Shown here: piece after piece, positions 15,248 through 24,273 of the stretch
How the letters are laid out: each line of letters opens with the position of its first letter
How positions within the stretch are numbered: position 1 is the stretch's first letter
Assembly: GCA_963578625.1 (NCBI GenBank)
Contig: CAUZEO010000004.1
Span: 1 to 47,760, forward strand
Direction: 5' to 3'
Source: CAUZEO01 sp963578625
GTDB taxonomy: Bacteria > Verrucomicrobiota > Kiritimatiellia > SLOV01
Length of the DNA stretch: 47,760 nucleotides
Position numbers and translations under genes: made by a program
The notes under the pieces: model-generated
The model's input: the letters and a program-made list of their open reading frames with translations, nothing else
What the model was told of the DNA's origin: nothing
Databases searched by the model: none

Positions 15248-16837
15248 TCACGACTTCGCCGGAACCTGGGGCGCGGCGTCCAGGATCTCGGCCGTCGCGC
15301 GGTCCGCGTATTTCTTGAAATTCTCGACGAACATGGCGGCCAGCTTGGATGCCGTGCTATCGTACGCATTCTTATCTGCCCACGTCGTCCGGGGATTCAA
15401 AATCTCGGGCGGCACGTGATTGACAACCTTGGGGATCTCTAGCCCGAAAATGTCGAGCGTATCGAATTCCGCGCTCCGCATGCTGTTGTCGAGGACCGCA
15501 TCGATAATCGCGCGCGTATGCTTGAGAGGAAAGCGTTCGCCTACCCCGTATGCGCCACCCGACCAGCCGGTGTTCACCAGCCAGACCGTCGAACCGTGTC
15601 GATCAATCATCTCAGCAAGCATTTCAGCGTACTTGGTGGGATGCCAGACCAGGAATGCTGCGCCGAAACAGGCGGAGAAGGTCGCTTCCGGCTCGGTGAC
15701 ACCCACCTCGGTACCGGCCACTTTCGCGGTGTACCCGCTGATGAAATGATACATGGCCTGGCCGCGCGTCAATTTGCTCACCGGAGGCAGCACACCGAAC
15801 GCGTCACAGGTCAGAAATACGATGTTGTCCGGATGGCCGCCTACACATGGAATCTTTGCGTTGTCGATGTACTCCACAGGGTAACTGCACCGGGTATTCT
15901 CCGTGATCGAACCGTCCGAGTAATCCACTTTGTAGGTTTCCGGATCGTACACTACGTTTTCCAGCACGCTCCCGAAGCGTATCGCGCGGAAGATTTCCGG
16001 TTCCTTTTCTTCCGACAAATCGATCGTCTTGGCGTAACATCCGCCTTCGAAATTGAAAATGCCGTCCTCCGACCAGCCATGCTCATCATCCCCGATCAGG
16101 TTGCGGTTCGGATCCGCGGAAAGGGTCGTTTTGCCGGTGCCGGACAGCCCGAAAAACAAGGCGGTATCACCCCCGGATCCTTCGTTCGCGGAACAGTGCA
16201 TGGAGAGCACGCCCTGCTTTGGCAAGGTGTAATTCAGGACGGTAAAAATGCCCTTTTTCATCTCGCCGGCATACTCGGAACCGATGATCACCATCTCCTG
16301 GGATTTCAAGTTAAGACCGGAGCAGGTTTGACTTGTCAGCCCTTCAATTCCTTCCGATGCCAGCGCAACGCCCGCATTGTAGACCACCCAGTCAGGATCC
16401 CCGTACGAGGCCAACTCATCTTCGGTTGGCCGGATCAGCATGTTGTGCATGAAGAGCGCGTGGTATTCCCGGCTACAAATGATGCGGACTTTGATTTTGT
16501 ACTTGGGATCCCATCCGGCGAATCCGTCCACGACAAAAATGTCTTCACAGCCGTTCAGAAACTCAAGGGCCTCTTGCTTGATCCGGCCGAACGAGTCTTC
16601 GCTCAACGGGATGTTGACTTTGCCCCACCAAACGTCCTCTTTCGAGTCCGACTCTTCTACGACGCGCTTATCGCCCGGACTCCGACCGGTTTTCACGCCG
16701 GATTTCGCAATCATGGCGCCCGCGTCGGACGGGATGTACTCATCGCGCGCCATGGCCCCTTTGAAAAGCCTGGCCACACTGCGGTTGCGGTGGATTTTAG
16801 ACGCCGATATCCCCTGTTTTTTCAGATCAAAGCTCAT
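15248..16837 (-). CDS. pckA: Phosphoenolpyruvate carboxykinase (ATP)
   Basis: Interconverts oxaloacetate plus ATP with PEP plus CO2 plus ADP; gluconeogenesis or, in fermentative use, CO2 fixation. 529 aa from the ATG at 16837 (AGGGGAG upstream). Motifs: GVKTGRSPGDKRVV near 50, RIICSREYHALFMHNMLIRP (substrate and Mn ligands), P-loop GLSGTGKTTLS near 245, the LIGDDEHGWS kinase-2 motif, and ENTRCSYPVEYIDNA. All expected for the ATP-dependent family, not the GTP type. The phosphoglycerate mutase gene lies upstream in the same direction, so two gluconeogenic/glycolytic enzymes are neighbours. Confidence 0.96.
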   Translation of the reverse strand: MSFDLKKQGISASKIHRNRSVARLFKGAMARDEYIPSDAGAMIAKSGVKTGRSPGDKRVVEESDSKEDVWWGKVNIPLSEDSFGRIKQEALEFLNGCEDIFVVDGFAGWDPKYKIKVRIICSREYHALFMHNMLIRPTEDELASYGDPDWVVYNAGVALASEGIEGLTSQTCSGLNLKSQEMVIIGSEYAGEMKKGIFTVLNYTLPKQGVLSMHCSANEGSGGDTALFFGLSGTGKTTLSADPNRNLIGDDEHGWSEDGIFNFEGGCYAKTIDLSEEKEPEIFRAIRFGSVLENVVYDPETYKVDYSDGSITENTRCSYPVEYIDNAKIPCVGGHPDNIVFLTCDAFGVLPPVSKLTRGQAMYHFISGYTAKVAGTEVGVTEPEATFSACFGAAFLVWHPTKYAEMLAEMIDRHGSTVWLVNTGWSGGAYGVGERFPLKHTRAIIDAVLDNSMRSAEFDTLDIFGLEIPKVVNHVPPEILNPRTTWADKNAYDSTASKLAAMFVENFKKYADRATAEILDAAPQVPAKS

Positions 16838-16925
16838 CGCTCCCCTTTCTTCTATTTGTATGTTAGGTCGGGCACTCTGTCCTAAGTGTGTCCAGTCACC
16901 CATTCAGGAATGCTGTGAAGACAGC

Positions 16926-16953
16926 AAACGGGCATACTCCTAAATTCCCGTTT
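16926..16953. promoter_or_regulatory. Inverted repeat upstream of pckA
   Basis: Perfect arms AAACGGG (16926-16932) and CCCGTTT (16947-16953), 14-nt spacer, about 90 nt before the pckA start. Operator candidate. Confidence 0.4.
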
Positions 16954-16960
16954 CGATGTA

Positions 16961-16984
16961 AAGAATATCCCCACTACGGGGTCT
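16961..16984 (-). terminator. Weak terminator candidate after gpmI
   Basis: Minus strand CCCC-GTAGT-GGGG (16981-16969) followed by a T-rich ATATTCTTT, 12 nt after the phosphoglycerate mutase stop. Stem is only 4 bp. Confidence 0.35.
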
Positions 16985-16992
16985 TCAAATCT

Positions 16993-18660
16993 TCAATTGT
17001 CGGCTGAAAGACGCACAAGGGAGGGATCGTAGTCCCCCGGAGCCTCATACCCCAGCAGGGTAAGGCAGGTCGCCGCGAGACTGCTGATACCCGCATCTGC
17101 CGGGTCAACCGCTTGAAACCGCCCTTCCCCCTCCGGGTCAAACAGGTACAACGGGACGGGATTCAGCGAATGTGCGGTCTTCCTTTGGGGCATTCCGGTG
17201 GCCGGATCAACTTTCACCGAACCTGTTTTCCGGTCCAGTTCGTACATTTCATCCGCGTTTCCGTGGTCTGCCGTCACGACCAGGATCGCGCCCGATTCCC
17301 GGGCGGCATCCAGCAGTCTACCCACCCCCAGGTCGACGGCTTCCACGGAAATCTCTACTGCAAGGCAATCACCGGTGTGACCCACCATATCTCCATTGGG
17401 ATAATTCAAGCGGATAAAATCGAACCGGCCGGATTTCATCGCATCCACGACGACATCCGTGATCTCGGAGGCTTTCATCCACGGTCGCTGCTCAAACGGA
17501 ATGTTGTCCGATTTGATTTCAACATACTCCTCAAGTGACGCATCGAATTTCCCGGATCGGTTCCCATTAAAGAAATACGTCACGTGACCAAATTTTTGGG
17601 TTTCACTTATCGCCAACTGGCGCACGCCGCTTCGGGCCAGGTATTCACCCATTGTCCGGTCGATGGCAGGCGGTTCGACCAGGTACTGCCGGGGAATGTG
17701 GAGATCCCCGTCGTACTCCATCATGCCGGCGAATTCGACTTCAGGCCGAGGGGATCGGTCGAACGGGTCGAAATCGTCGTCTTCGAACGCGCGGGTGATC
17801 TCGATCGCGCGGTCTCCGCGGAAGTTGAACAGGACCACGCTGTCTCCGTCGCAAATGGGACCGATCGGGCGACCGTCGCGCGTAATAACAAAAGGAGGGA
17901 GATCCTGATCGATCACGCCCGGGTTGTCGGCTCGATGCGATTCGATCGCCTCGCGAGCAGATTCGAATGCAGCGCCGGAACCTCGGACATGAACGTCCCA
18001 TCCCCTCTCCACCATACCCCAATCCGCATGATACCGGTCCATGGTGATGTTCAAGCGGCCGCCTCCGGAGGCAATCGCGAAATCCGCGTTCCCGCTCCCC
18101 TCACGAAGAGACGCAAGAAACGCCTCCAGACGATCCACATAGTCGAGCGCCGAGGTGGGGGGAACATCCCGCCCATCCAATAGCACGTGGACGCAGGCGC
18201 GGGACACGCCTGCTTCCAGGACCGTGGACAGCATCGATTCCAGGTGGGCGATGTGGGAGTGAACATTCCCGTCAGACAACAGCCCGATAAAGTGAAAGGC
18301 CGACTGGTTCTTCACGCAATTTTCGACCAGTTTACCCCAGATTTCACCCTGGTAGAGTGATCCGGACGACACCGCATCCTGGACGAGGCTGGCTCCCTGG
18401 CTGAAAACCCGCCCACAGCCGATTGCGTTGTGGCCGACTTCACTGTTACCCATGTCGTCGTCCGAAGGCATGCCGACAGCCAGCCCGTGCGCCCTGAGCC
18501 GGGTGTGGGGGGTGTTCGCCGCAAGCCAGTCCAGGTGTGGTGTGCTTGCCTTTTCGACCATGTCGCCGGGCCCGCCGTCGCCGATCCCTACGCCGTCCAT
18601 GATCACCAGCACCACCGCCCCCCGTGGTCCCTGGTAGCCTTTGAGTTTCTGTAGCCTCAT
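16993..18660 (-). CDS. gpmI: 2,3-bisphosphoglycerate-independent phosphoglycerate mutase
   Basis: Interconverts 3- and 2-phosphoglycerate with two Mn ions and a phosphoserine intermediate. 555 aa, long for a bacterial iPGM (about 510) and closer to plant-type length. VVLVIMDGVGIGDGG at 16-30 (metal Asp22), catalytic Ser73 in MGNSEVGHNAIG, LLSDGNVHSH, LLDGRDVPPTSA, NYPNGDMVGHTGD and TADHGNADEM metal motifs. The ATG at 18660 is where similarity begins; an in-frame ATG at 18702 would add 14 residues. Neighbour of pckA, both in lower glycolysis/gluconeogenesis. Confidence 0.94.
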   Translation of the reverse strand: MRLQKLKGYQGPRGAVVLVIMDGVGIGDGGPGDMVEKASTPHLDWLAANTPHTRLRAHGLAVGMPSDDDMGNSEVGHNAIGCGRVFSQGASLVQDAVSSGSLYQGEIWGKLVENCVKNQSAFHFIGLLSDGNVHSHIAHLESMLSTVLEAGVSRACVHVLLDGRDVPPTSALDYVDRLEAFLASLREGSGNADFAIASGGGRLNITMDRYHADWGMVERGWDVHVRGSGAAFESAREAIESHRADNPGVIDQDLPPFVITRDGRPIGPICDGDSVVLFNFRGDRAIEITRAFEDDDFDPFDRSPRPEVEFAGMMEYDGDLHIPRQYLVEPPAIDRTMGEYLARSGVRQLAISETQKFGHVTYFFNGNRSGKFDASLEEYVEIKSDNIPFEQRPWMKASEITDVVVDAMKSGRFDFIRLNYPNGDMVGHTGDCLAVEISVEAVDLGVGRLLDAARESGAILVVTADHGNADEMYELDRKTGSVKVDPATGMPQRKTAHSLNPVPLYLFDPEGEGRFQAVDPADAGISSLAATCLTLLGYEAPGDYDPSLVRLSADN

Positions 18661-18734
18661 CAGAGAATTGCCGACTATGGACTCCCAATGGGATGACAGC
18701 AAGAAGGATGAGACGAGGGAATCCGCGCAACTCC

Positions 18735-18785
18735 ACCTGAATTGTCAGGTTTTCTTTTGACGGCATCATGGGAGTTCGGCATAGT
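18735..18785 (+). promoter_or_regulatory. Promoter with upstream palindrome for polyprenyl synthase gene
   Basis: TTGACG (18757-18762), 17-nt spacer, CATAGT (18780-18785). The ATG is at 18792, so transcription would start within a base or two of it: a leaderless mRNA, which fits the lack of a ribosome-binding site. A palindrome ACCTGA-ATTG-TCAGGT (18735-18750) sits 6 nt before the -35 and could be an operator. Confidence 0.45.
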
Positions 18786-18791
18786 CAATAG

Positions 18792-19700
18792 ATGCAGGTG
18801 TCCGCACAGGACGAACTGAGCGCAGACGGCGTGGAGCAATTCCTCCACGGCGTGCGGAGCGTGATGAGCGATTCTCTTTCTTCGACCGCGCTCGGTGCAT
18901 TGCTGGAAAACAGCGGCAACGTAATCGCCACCGGTAAGATGTTACGGTCCCGCCTCGCGTATCGACTCGCCGGTGCAGGGCTTGTGTCCCAGGAAGACAT
19001 GACGCACGCCGCGGCCGCGGTGGAAATGGTGCATGCTGCCAGCCTGTTGCACGACGATGTGATCGACGGCGGAATGATCCGCCGCGAATCACCGACCTTC
19101 TGGCTTGAGCGCGGCATCTCCGGCGCCATCCTTCTAGGCGACCTTCTCCTTTTTAAGGCGCTCGATATCACATGCAAGCGGCACGCGAACAACGGCTGGA
19201 CAAACCGGCTGGTGGAAATGACCGGACAGGTCTGCGAAGCCGAATCCGAGCAGGAACTCCTCCTGCGAGGTTCCCCTCCGACCTGGGATCGTTGCGTGCG
19301 AATCGCCCGCTACAAGACCGGCGCTCTTTTCGCCTTTGTTTCTTTTGCCGCAGCCGGTGAAAACCCGGAACTGGAAGAGGCGTTGACCGAGGCAGGATAT
19401 GCCATTGGCACCGCCTACCAACTCGCCGACGATGTGCTGGATGCAACCGGATCCGAACAGGATTCAGGGAAAACTCTGGGAACGGATGAGGCGCGAGACA
19501 AAGTGACCGCAATCAGCGCCGCCGAGTTCGGCGATGTGGATCCACTGGAGAAGATCCAGGAGTTCTGCAACATGCCCACCGACCTCCTCGCGCCCTGGCC
19601 CGCCGTGAGCGAAGCATGGCGAGCCTACCTGGAAGCCGACTTCAATCCGTCAATCAACGGCCCGCTCAACAGCCTCGCCAAGGCCCAAGCCTCCGCCTGA
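18792..19700 (+). CDS. Long-chain trans-polyprenyl diphosphate synthase
   Basis: 302 aa. Both aspartate-rich motifs of the isoprenyl synthase fold are present: DDVID (88-92, within AASLLHDDVIDGG) and DDVLD (213-217, within YQLADDVLDATG), plus GKMLRSRL near 48 and ARYKTGALF near 172. Small residues before the first DDxxD (HAASLL) suggest a long-chain product, as in IspB/heptaprenyl synthases that make quinone side chains; this fits the Na+-NQR nearby but is inference. The fold's C-terminal part is a little short. Divergent from gpmI. Confidence 0.9.
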   Translation: MQVSAQDELSADGVEQFLHGVRSVMSDSLSSTALGALLENSGNVIATGKMLRSRLAYRLAGAGLVSQEDMTHAAAAVEMVHAASLLHDDVIDGGMIRRESPTFWLERGISGAILLGDLLLFKALDITCKRHANNGWTNRLVEMTGQVCEAESEQELLLRGSPPTWDRCVRIARYKTGALFAFVSFAAAGENPELEEALTEAGYAIGTAYQLADDVLDATGSEQDSGKTLGTDEARDKVTAISAAEFGDVDPLEKIQEFCNMPTDLLAPWPAVSEAWRAYLEADFNPSINGPLNSLAKAQASA

Positions 19701-20201
19701 TAATCCACCTCGCCTGGAGGGCGAAGCTTCCGCTGAGCCGCTCGGTTGGAATGGAGCATACCCGGGCTGAAATTGGAGGGTTGAGTTGTTTGTCTTTGAC
19801 TGGATGAATCAAGCAACCGGCTCAGCTGAAACTTCGCCCTCCAAATGGCGTCTACGACTTGGCAGGGAGAAGGCCCGCCTCAAATCAGCATTTCGCAGGG
19901 CGAGCCCAACATCCCAGTTTGCTGTGGGCAAACCAATCCCAGGGTTGCATTTCCAGCGCTCCGCGAAAATGGGCCGCCGCCGATGTAAAGTCCTCATCAA
20001 GTGAGGTCGCCACGATATGTTGTCAGGGCTTTTGTCGAATAGCCGAACCCAAAGACTCGAAGAGACGACTCCACCAAGCCAAGCAAGAGCAGCGGGATGC
20101 AGGTCATCGCGGCGAACCGAAAAAGCCAGGTTCTCCGCCCCCGAACGAGAGCGTCCTATTCGGCCTTTAGTTTGGAATGACGGTTCTTCAGGGAGAGAGG
20201 G
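19701..20201. repeat. 500-bp gene-free stretch with a long imperfect inverted repeat
   Basis: Arms of 25 bp at 19716-19740 and 19818-19842 match at 23 of 25 positions in inverse orientation, 77 bp apart, forming a 127-bp MITE-like unit or cruciform. The left arm starts 16 nt after the polyprenyl synthase stop. The rest (19843-20201) has no supportable gene. Confidence 0.7.
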
Positions 20202-21152
20202 TCACTTCATCGCATCGAACACGGCCTTGGAGATCTGGATGTCCTGAACCGCTACTCCGGTGAGATCCGCGACCGTGATCTGGTCGTCCGACGTACGGCC
20301 TTGTGCCTTGCCCGTGATGACGTTGCCGAGTTCCACGATCTGATCGTCAGCAATAAGTCCCGCGCGGCGGGCATGCGAGATCTCCCCGCGTGTCTGGCTC
20401 TGTGGAATGCTGTCGGCGACAACGACATCAGCCTTGACGAGGATTTGTGAGTCGAGCTCGATCTTTTCCGGTGTGTCGGACCCCAGCGCCGTAATGTGCG
20501 TTCCCGGCCGGACATCATCCGCCTGCAACAGCGGCTCGTGGGACGGGGTGCACATAACAATCAGTTGGCAGGTGGCCGCGACTTCGGCGGCATCCTGCGT
20601 GGTGGAAATATTGAACCCATTCGACGTCATTGCCTGATCATAGGATTCCAGCGTCTCCGGATTGCGGCTCCATGCAAGAACGTCCTTGCAGTCGACAATG
20701 CCATCCAGAAACTCCAGCTGAATCTGACCCTGAGTCCCGCACCCGAACATGCCGATCCGTTCCAGATTTTTCGGAGCCAGGTATTTCGCGCACAGGGCGC
20801 CGGCCGCGGCGGTTCGAATGGTCGTAAGATAGCCGTTGTCCAAAAGGAAGGCTTCCGGCTCGCCGGTCTTTTGATTGTACACGAGCATCACCCCCTGAAT
20901 GCGGGACAACCCGAGGTCCGAATTCCCGGGAAAGTTCGAGGCGATCTTCGCAACGTAGTAGTCATCGCCCCGGATCGCGCCATACTTGATATGCACCTGT
21001 CCGGATGGTTCTTCGAAGAGCAATTCACCTGGATCCGGAACATCGACCTTCCCTGCAGAGTACGCCTCGAAGCCGTCGGCGATGGCCTGAATCGTATCGA
21101 TTCCTTCGAGTGCTTTCTTGATCTCGTCAATTCGCGCGATAACCGGTTTCAT
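20202..21152 (-). CDS. Ornithine cyclodeaminase/mu-crystallin family NAD(P)-dependent enzyme
   Basis: 316 aa from the ATG at 21152 (AAGGGAT upstream). Family features: QVHIKYGAIRGDDYYVAKIASNFPGN (Lys of substrate site), LDNGYLTTIRTAAAGALCAKYLA, Rossmann loop IGMFGCGTQGQIQLEF, and THITALGSDTPEKIELD, whose Asp corresponds to the catalytic Asp of OCD. The family includes ornithine cyclodeaminase, alanine dehydrogenase, ketimine reductase and ectoine-degradation EutC; the substrate cannot be told by eye. Divergent from the aminotransferase gene over a 108-bp shared control region, so likely the same pathway. Confidence 0.85.
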   Translation of the reverse strand: MKPVIARIDEIKKALEGIDTIQAIADGFEAYSAGKVDVPDPGELLFEEPSGQVHIKYGAIRGDDYYVAKIASNFPGNSDLGLSRIQGVMLVYNQKTGEPEAFLLDNGYLTTIRTAAAGALCAKYLAPKNLERIGMFGCGTQGQIQLEFLDGIVDCKDVLAWSRNPETLESYDQAMTSNGFNISTTQDAAEVAATCQLIVMCTPSHEPLLQADDVRPGTHITALGSDTPEKIELDSQILVKADVVVADSIPQSQTRGEISHARRAGLIADDQIVELGNVITGKAQGRTSDDQITVADLTGVAVQDIQISKAVFDAMK

Positions 21153-21182
21153 GTTGATCCCTTCAGATTCGACCTTCTTGCA

Positions 21183-21228
21183 ATCCAATATTGAGTTGCA
21201 AACCTAGGATATTACCGCATTATTGGAT
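21183..21228. promoter_or_regulatory. Operator candidate in divergent promoter region
   Basis: Inverted repeat ATCCAATA (21183-21190) / TATTGGAT (21221-21228), and two TTGCAA hexamers (21178-21183 and 21195-21200), between the cyclodeaminase-family gene and the aminotransferase gene. Confidence 0.4.
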
Positions 21229-21260
21229 GTCTGAGCAATGGAAAGGTTTCACTGCCCACC

Positions 21261-22472
21261 ATGCCACAGGAAGTCAAACAAAAGGCCATGTTTCAGCTCG
21301 CGGATCGATTGTCGGAAATCGCGCCGTCACAAATTCGGGAGTTGCACAATCTCTATACCTCGCTGCAGGTGGAACGGCCCGACATGTCCTTCGTCACGTT
21401 GCATTTCGGTGAACCGGATCTTGGAACGCCGCCATTCCTGATTGAGGCCGGGGCGAATGCCTTGCGCGATGGAGCGGTTTTCTATGAGCCGAACGCTGGC
21501 CGGGCAGACCTGCGGGACGAACTCGTTCGGTTTTACGAAAAATTCCACGCCCAAGCTCTGATGCCCGATCATTTTGTCGTTTCCTGCGGCACCATGCAGG
21601 CCATTTTCCTTTGTGTTGCCGGTCTGCTGAATCCGAACGACGGTGTCATCAACATCACGCCGGCATGGCCAAATTTCACGGGCGCCGCAAAATTGGTCGG
21701 TGCGGATGTGCACGAGGTAGCCCTGTCGTTCGACGAGCAGCGTTGCCGCTTTTGGATGGATTTTCAGAAATTGGAACAAACCATTGCGATTCATCCGAAT
21801 ATTCGGGTCGTCATCGCCAACTCCCCGTCAAACCCAACAGGTTGGGTGATGACCAGGTCGGAGAAAGAGCATTTGCTCGAATTCTGCCGGACAAATCAGC
21901 TCTACCTGATCGCCGATGAGATTTACGATCGCATCATCTACTCCAATGAAGGTCGCGAATCCTTCCTGAGCCTCAGCGAACCGGATGACCTGCTGATCGT
22001 TTTGAATGGCTTCTCGAAGACCTATTGCATGACCGGATGGCGGATCGGGTACCTTATCGCCAATCCCGACATCGCCCGGAAGATGGCGCAGATGCAGGAG
22101 TTCGTCACCTCCCACGCGCCCAGCATGGCCCAGGTCGCTGCAATCACCGCATTACGGGACGGTGAACCATTCATCGCGAAAAACCTGGTGCGCTACGAAG
22201 GCCTGCGCGATCTCGCGATGCAGGAGTTGCGGAAGATCGACAGCATTACCGTCGCACAGCCGGATGGAGCGTTCTACATATTCTTCCGCCTGCCCGGCAA
22301 TACGGACAGCGTGCCGTTCTGTCAGGCGTTGCTCCGGGAAACCGGCGTCGTGATCGCACCCGGAGGCGCGTTCGGCGAAGGGGGCGAAGGATGGGCTCGC
22401 ATCTGTTTCGCAACGGAGGAGAATCTCTTGGCAGATGCGATCGGGCGACTGAGATCATTTGTGCTGCAGTAG
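21261..22472 (+). CDS. Class I/II PLP-dependent aminotransferase
   Basis: 403 aa. PLP is bound by Lys253 in VLNGFSKTYCMTGWRIGY; other fold-type I residues are Asn191 (NSPSNPTG), Asp219 and Tyr222 (IADEIYDRIIY), and the C-terminal carboxylate-binding Arg in GWARICFA. The N-terminal part has FVTLHFGEPDLGTPPF, typical of aspartate-aminotransferase subgroup I-gamma. Substrate unknown. Start uncertain: the ATG at 21261 lacks a clear ribosome-binding site and the ATG at 21288 (AAAAGG upstream) is an alternative. A terminator follows the gene, so the downstream cupin gene may have its own promoter. Confidence 0.9.
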   Translation: MPQEVKQKAMFQLADRLSEIAPSQIRELHNLYTSLQVERPDMSFVTLHFGEPDLGTPPFLIEAGANALRDGAVFYEPNAGRADLRDELVRFYEKFHAQALMPDHFVVSCGTMQAIFLCVAGLLNPNDGVINITPAWPNFTGAAKLVGADVHEVALSFDEQRCRFWMDFQKLEQTIAIHPNIRVVIANSPSNPTGWVMTRSEKEHLLEFCRTNQLYLIADEIYDRIIYSNEGRESFLSLSEPDDLLIVLNGFSKTYCMTGWRIGYLIANPDIARKMAQMQEFVTSHAPSMAQVAAITALRDGEPFIAKNLVRYEGLRDLAMQELRKIDSITVAQPDGAFYIFFRLPGNTDSVPFCQALLRETGVVIAPGGAFGEGGEGWARICFATEENLLADAIGRLRSFVLQ

Positions 22473-22498
22473 TCCACGGAGAAGGAGAACGAGGAGAA

Positions 22499-22531
22499 AG
22501 GGTCACTTTTCATGGGTGATCCCATTTTTTT
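22499..22531 (+). terminator. Rho-independent terminator of the aminotransferase gene
   Basis: ATGGG-TGAT-CCCAT (22512-22524) followed by a T-run to 22531, within a longer imperfect pairing GGGTCAC/GTGATCCC. About 40 nt after the stop codon. Confidence 0.75.
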
Positions 22532-22959
22532 GTGAGCTCTTCTGAAGGCAAGGTCGCTATCTTGCGGAGACCGGAGGAAAATTACGAAGGCCGAAACCGA
22601 TTCCATTGGAGCTCAAGCTGTCGCTCCGATTCGGATCGGTTCATGATCAGCCAACATCTGCAGGAGGATATCGTTCTGCAGCCCCGTACCTTTGTCACGA
22701 ATTTCAAACACCACCAGCGTTCTGCCCCGACTGCGACCGGGCTGCCGAGCGCCAAGGCCGACACCCCCTAAACCCTCTTCACCGCCGACACCGACACCGC
22801 TCAAGCAGAACTCTTCAACGATTCATCCTGATCCTTACCCCAAATTCGGACTAAACTGTTACACCCATTCCCATTTCTGCCCTTTTCTCTATTTTCTCTC
22901 GCCACCGACAACGACACCCCATAGATTTTGGTGACGAGGAAAGAAGAAGGAGTTGTACA
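22532..22959. other. Gene-free stretch with a kinase relic and low-complexity repeat DNA
   Basis: Besides the kinase relic at 22613-22720, the part 22770-22925 is rich in CCGACACCGACACCG and CGCCACCGACAACGACACC motifs plus GATTCATCCTGATCC, a low-complexity pattern like that of decayed dispersed repeats. The promoter of the cupin gene should lie at its right end. Confidence 0.5.
22613..22720 (-). pseudogene. Fragment of a LytS-type sensor kinase ATPase domain
   Basis: The minus-strand reading VVFEIRDKGTGLQNDILLQML with HEPIRIG resembles the N/G1-box part of a HATPase domain (D-x-G-x-G-L) as found in LytS-type kinases. Nothing else of the gene is seen in any frame. Low confidence. Confidence 0.35.
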
Positions 22960-23349
22960 GTGACTGAGAAAACGACGAAATCTTTTGCCGCGCACGCGAA
23001 GGATGCCCAGTGGAGTAAGGATCTACGGCCCTACCTCGCATACCGCGACCTGGGAATCAAGGAAGCCACGAAAGGCAAAGTGCTGGCGCACATCATTCGC
23101 GCCGATCAGCCCTGCACAGGTGCGATGGGATACCATTCTCACGAACTCGAATTCCAGATGGTCTACCTGATCAAGGGCTGGGCGCATCTCTACTTTGAGG
23201 ACATCGGGGAGGTCCGCGTCGAGGCCGGAGACGCCTGGTACCAGGCGCCCGGCGTCAGGCACGAGGTGCTTGAATATTCGGATGACTGGGAAGTTCTCGA
23301 GATCACGATGCCTGCCGATTTTGAGACGCACGAGGAGGAGCGATCTTGA
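22960..23349 (+). CDS. Cupin-domain protein
   Basis: 129 aa, GTG start at 22960 with AAGGAG 7 nt upstream. Single small beta-barrel: metal-binding motif GYHSHELEFQMVYLIKGWAHLYF (His, His, Glu) and second motif GDAWYQAPGVRHEVL (His). Such proteins serve as isomerases, dioxygenases or sugar/amino-acid-derived ligand binders; the role here is unknown. It starts the short run cupin, 3-hydroxyisobutyrate dehydrogenase-like, SDR on the plus strand (42-nt gap, then a 10-nt overlap), so probably one operon. Confidence 0.87.
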   Translation: MTEKTTKSFAAHAKDAQWSKDLRPYLAYRDLGIKEATKGKVLAHIIRADQPCTGAMGYHSHELEFQMVYLIKGWAHLYFEDIGEVRVEAGDAWYQAPGVRHEVLEYSDDWEVLEITMPADFETHEEERS

Positions 23350-23391
23350 CGCTGCTCTCATCTCGTCTCTAACACGAACTGAAGATTCAGC

Positions 23392-24273
23392 ATGAAAATC
23401 GGATTCATCGGCCTGGGGAAGATGGGACATCCGATGGCGGCAAACATCCTGAAGGCCGGGTATGAGTTAACCATCCTGGATGTGCGGCGCGAGTCGAGCC
23501 AAGATCTCGAAGCAGCCGGGGCGGGCCGGGTCGATACGCCCTATGAGGTAGCGGCGCGATCCGATGTGCTGCTGACTTGTTTGCCCAGCCCCGAGGTGGC
23601 TAACGAGGTGGTACTGGGAGAGGAGGGGGTATTTGCAGGCATGGCCCGGAACAGTACCTATATCGACACGGGCACCAACCCGCCATCCTTCATGCGGCGA
23701 ATCTCGGGGATCGGGCAGGAGCGGGGAATTCACGTTCTTGATGCGCCGATCAGCGGAGGCACTGTCGGTGCCCGGGCCGCAACGCTGACGATCTTCGTTG
23801 GCGGCATCGAAGAAGACCTGGAGCGCGTCCGGCCCGTGCTGGAGACAATTGGCAGGAAGATCGTCTACATGGGTCCCGCAGGCTCGGGAAATGCGATTAA
23901 GTTGATCAACAACCTGATGTTATTCGTGAATTTTGTTGGCGCTTGCGAAGGCGTGGCCATGGGGGCTCGGGCCGGAATCGAGCCGCGACTCCTGCTCGAC
24001 GTGATTACGTCGAGTATGGGACAAAGCCGAATCTTCGAACATGCGCTCGCGGCGTTCCTGGACGGAGAGGCGATTGGGGGGACAACCGACCTGGCGGCCA
24101 AGGATATGCAACTGGGGGTTGAATTTGCGGATGAACTGGGCGTACCCGCCGATGTCGGTGCACTGGTCCGCGATATCTTCATCCGGTTCCGCGATGAGAG
24201 AGGCCGGGCAGAAGAGGAGTACACGGAGTTGATACAGGATTACTTGAACCGCTCGGGTGGGGCATGGAACTAG
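23392..24273 (+). CDS. 3-hydroxyisobutyrate dehydrogenase-family NAD(P)-dependent oxidoreductase
   Basis: 293 aa. Rossmann motif IGFIGLGKMGHPMA at residues 3-16, substrate-binding DAPISGGTVGA near 122-132, and catalytic Lys in GSGNAIKLINNLM near 165-178. The family oxidises beta-hydroxy acids (3-hydroxyisobutyrate, tartronate semialdehyde, others) or reduces imines. Exact substrate unknown. Overlaps the next gene by 10 nt, so translation is coupled to the SDR. Confidence 0.92.
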   Translation: MKIGFIGLGKMGHPMAANILKAGYELTILDVRRESSQDLEAAGAGRVDTPYEVAARSDVLLTCLPSPEVANEVVLGEEGVFAGMARNSTYIDTGTNPPSFMRRISGIGQERGIHVLDAPISGGTVGARAATLTIFVGGIEEDLERVRPVLETIGRKIVYMGPAGSGNAIKLINNLMLFVNFVGACEGVAMGARAGIEPRLLLDVITSSMGQSRIFEHALAAFLDGEAIGGTTDLAAKDMQLGVEFADELGVPADVGALVRDIFIRFRDERGRAEEEYTELIQDYLNRSGGAWN

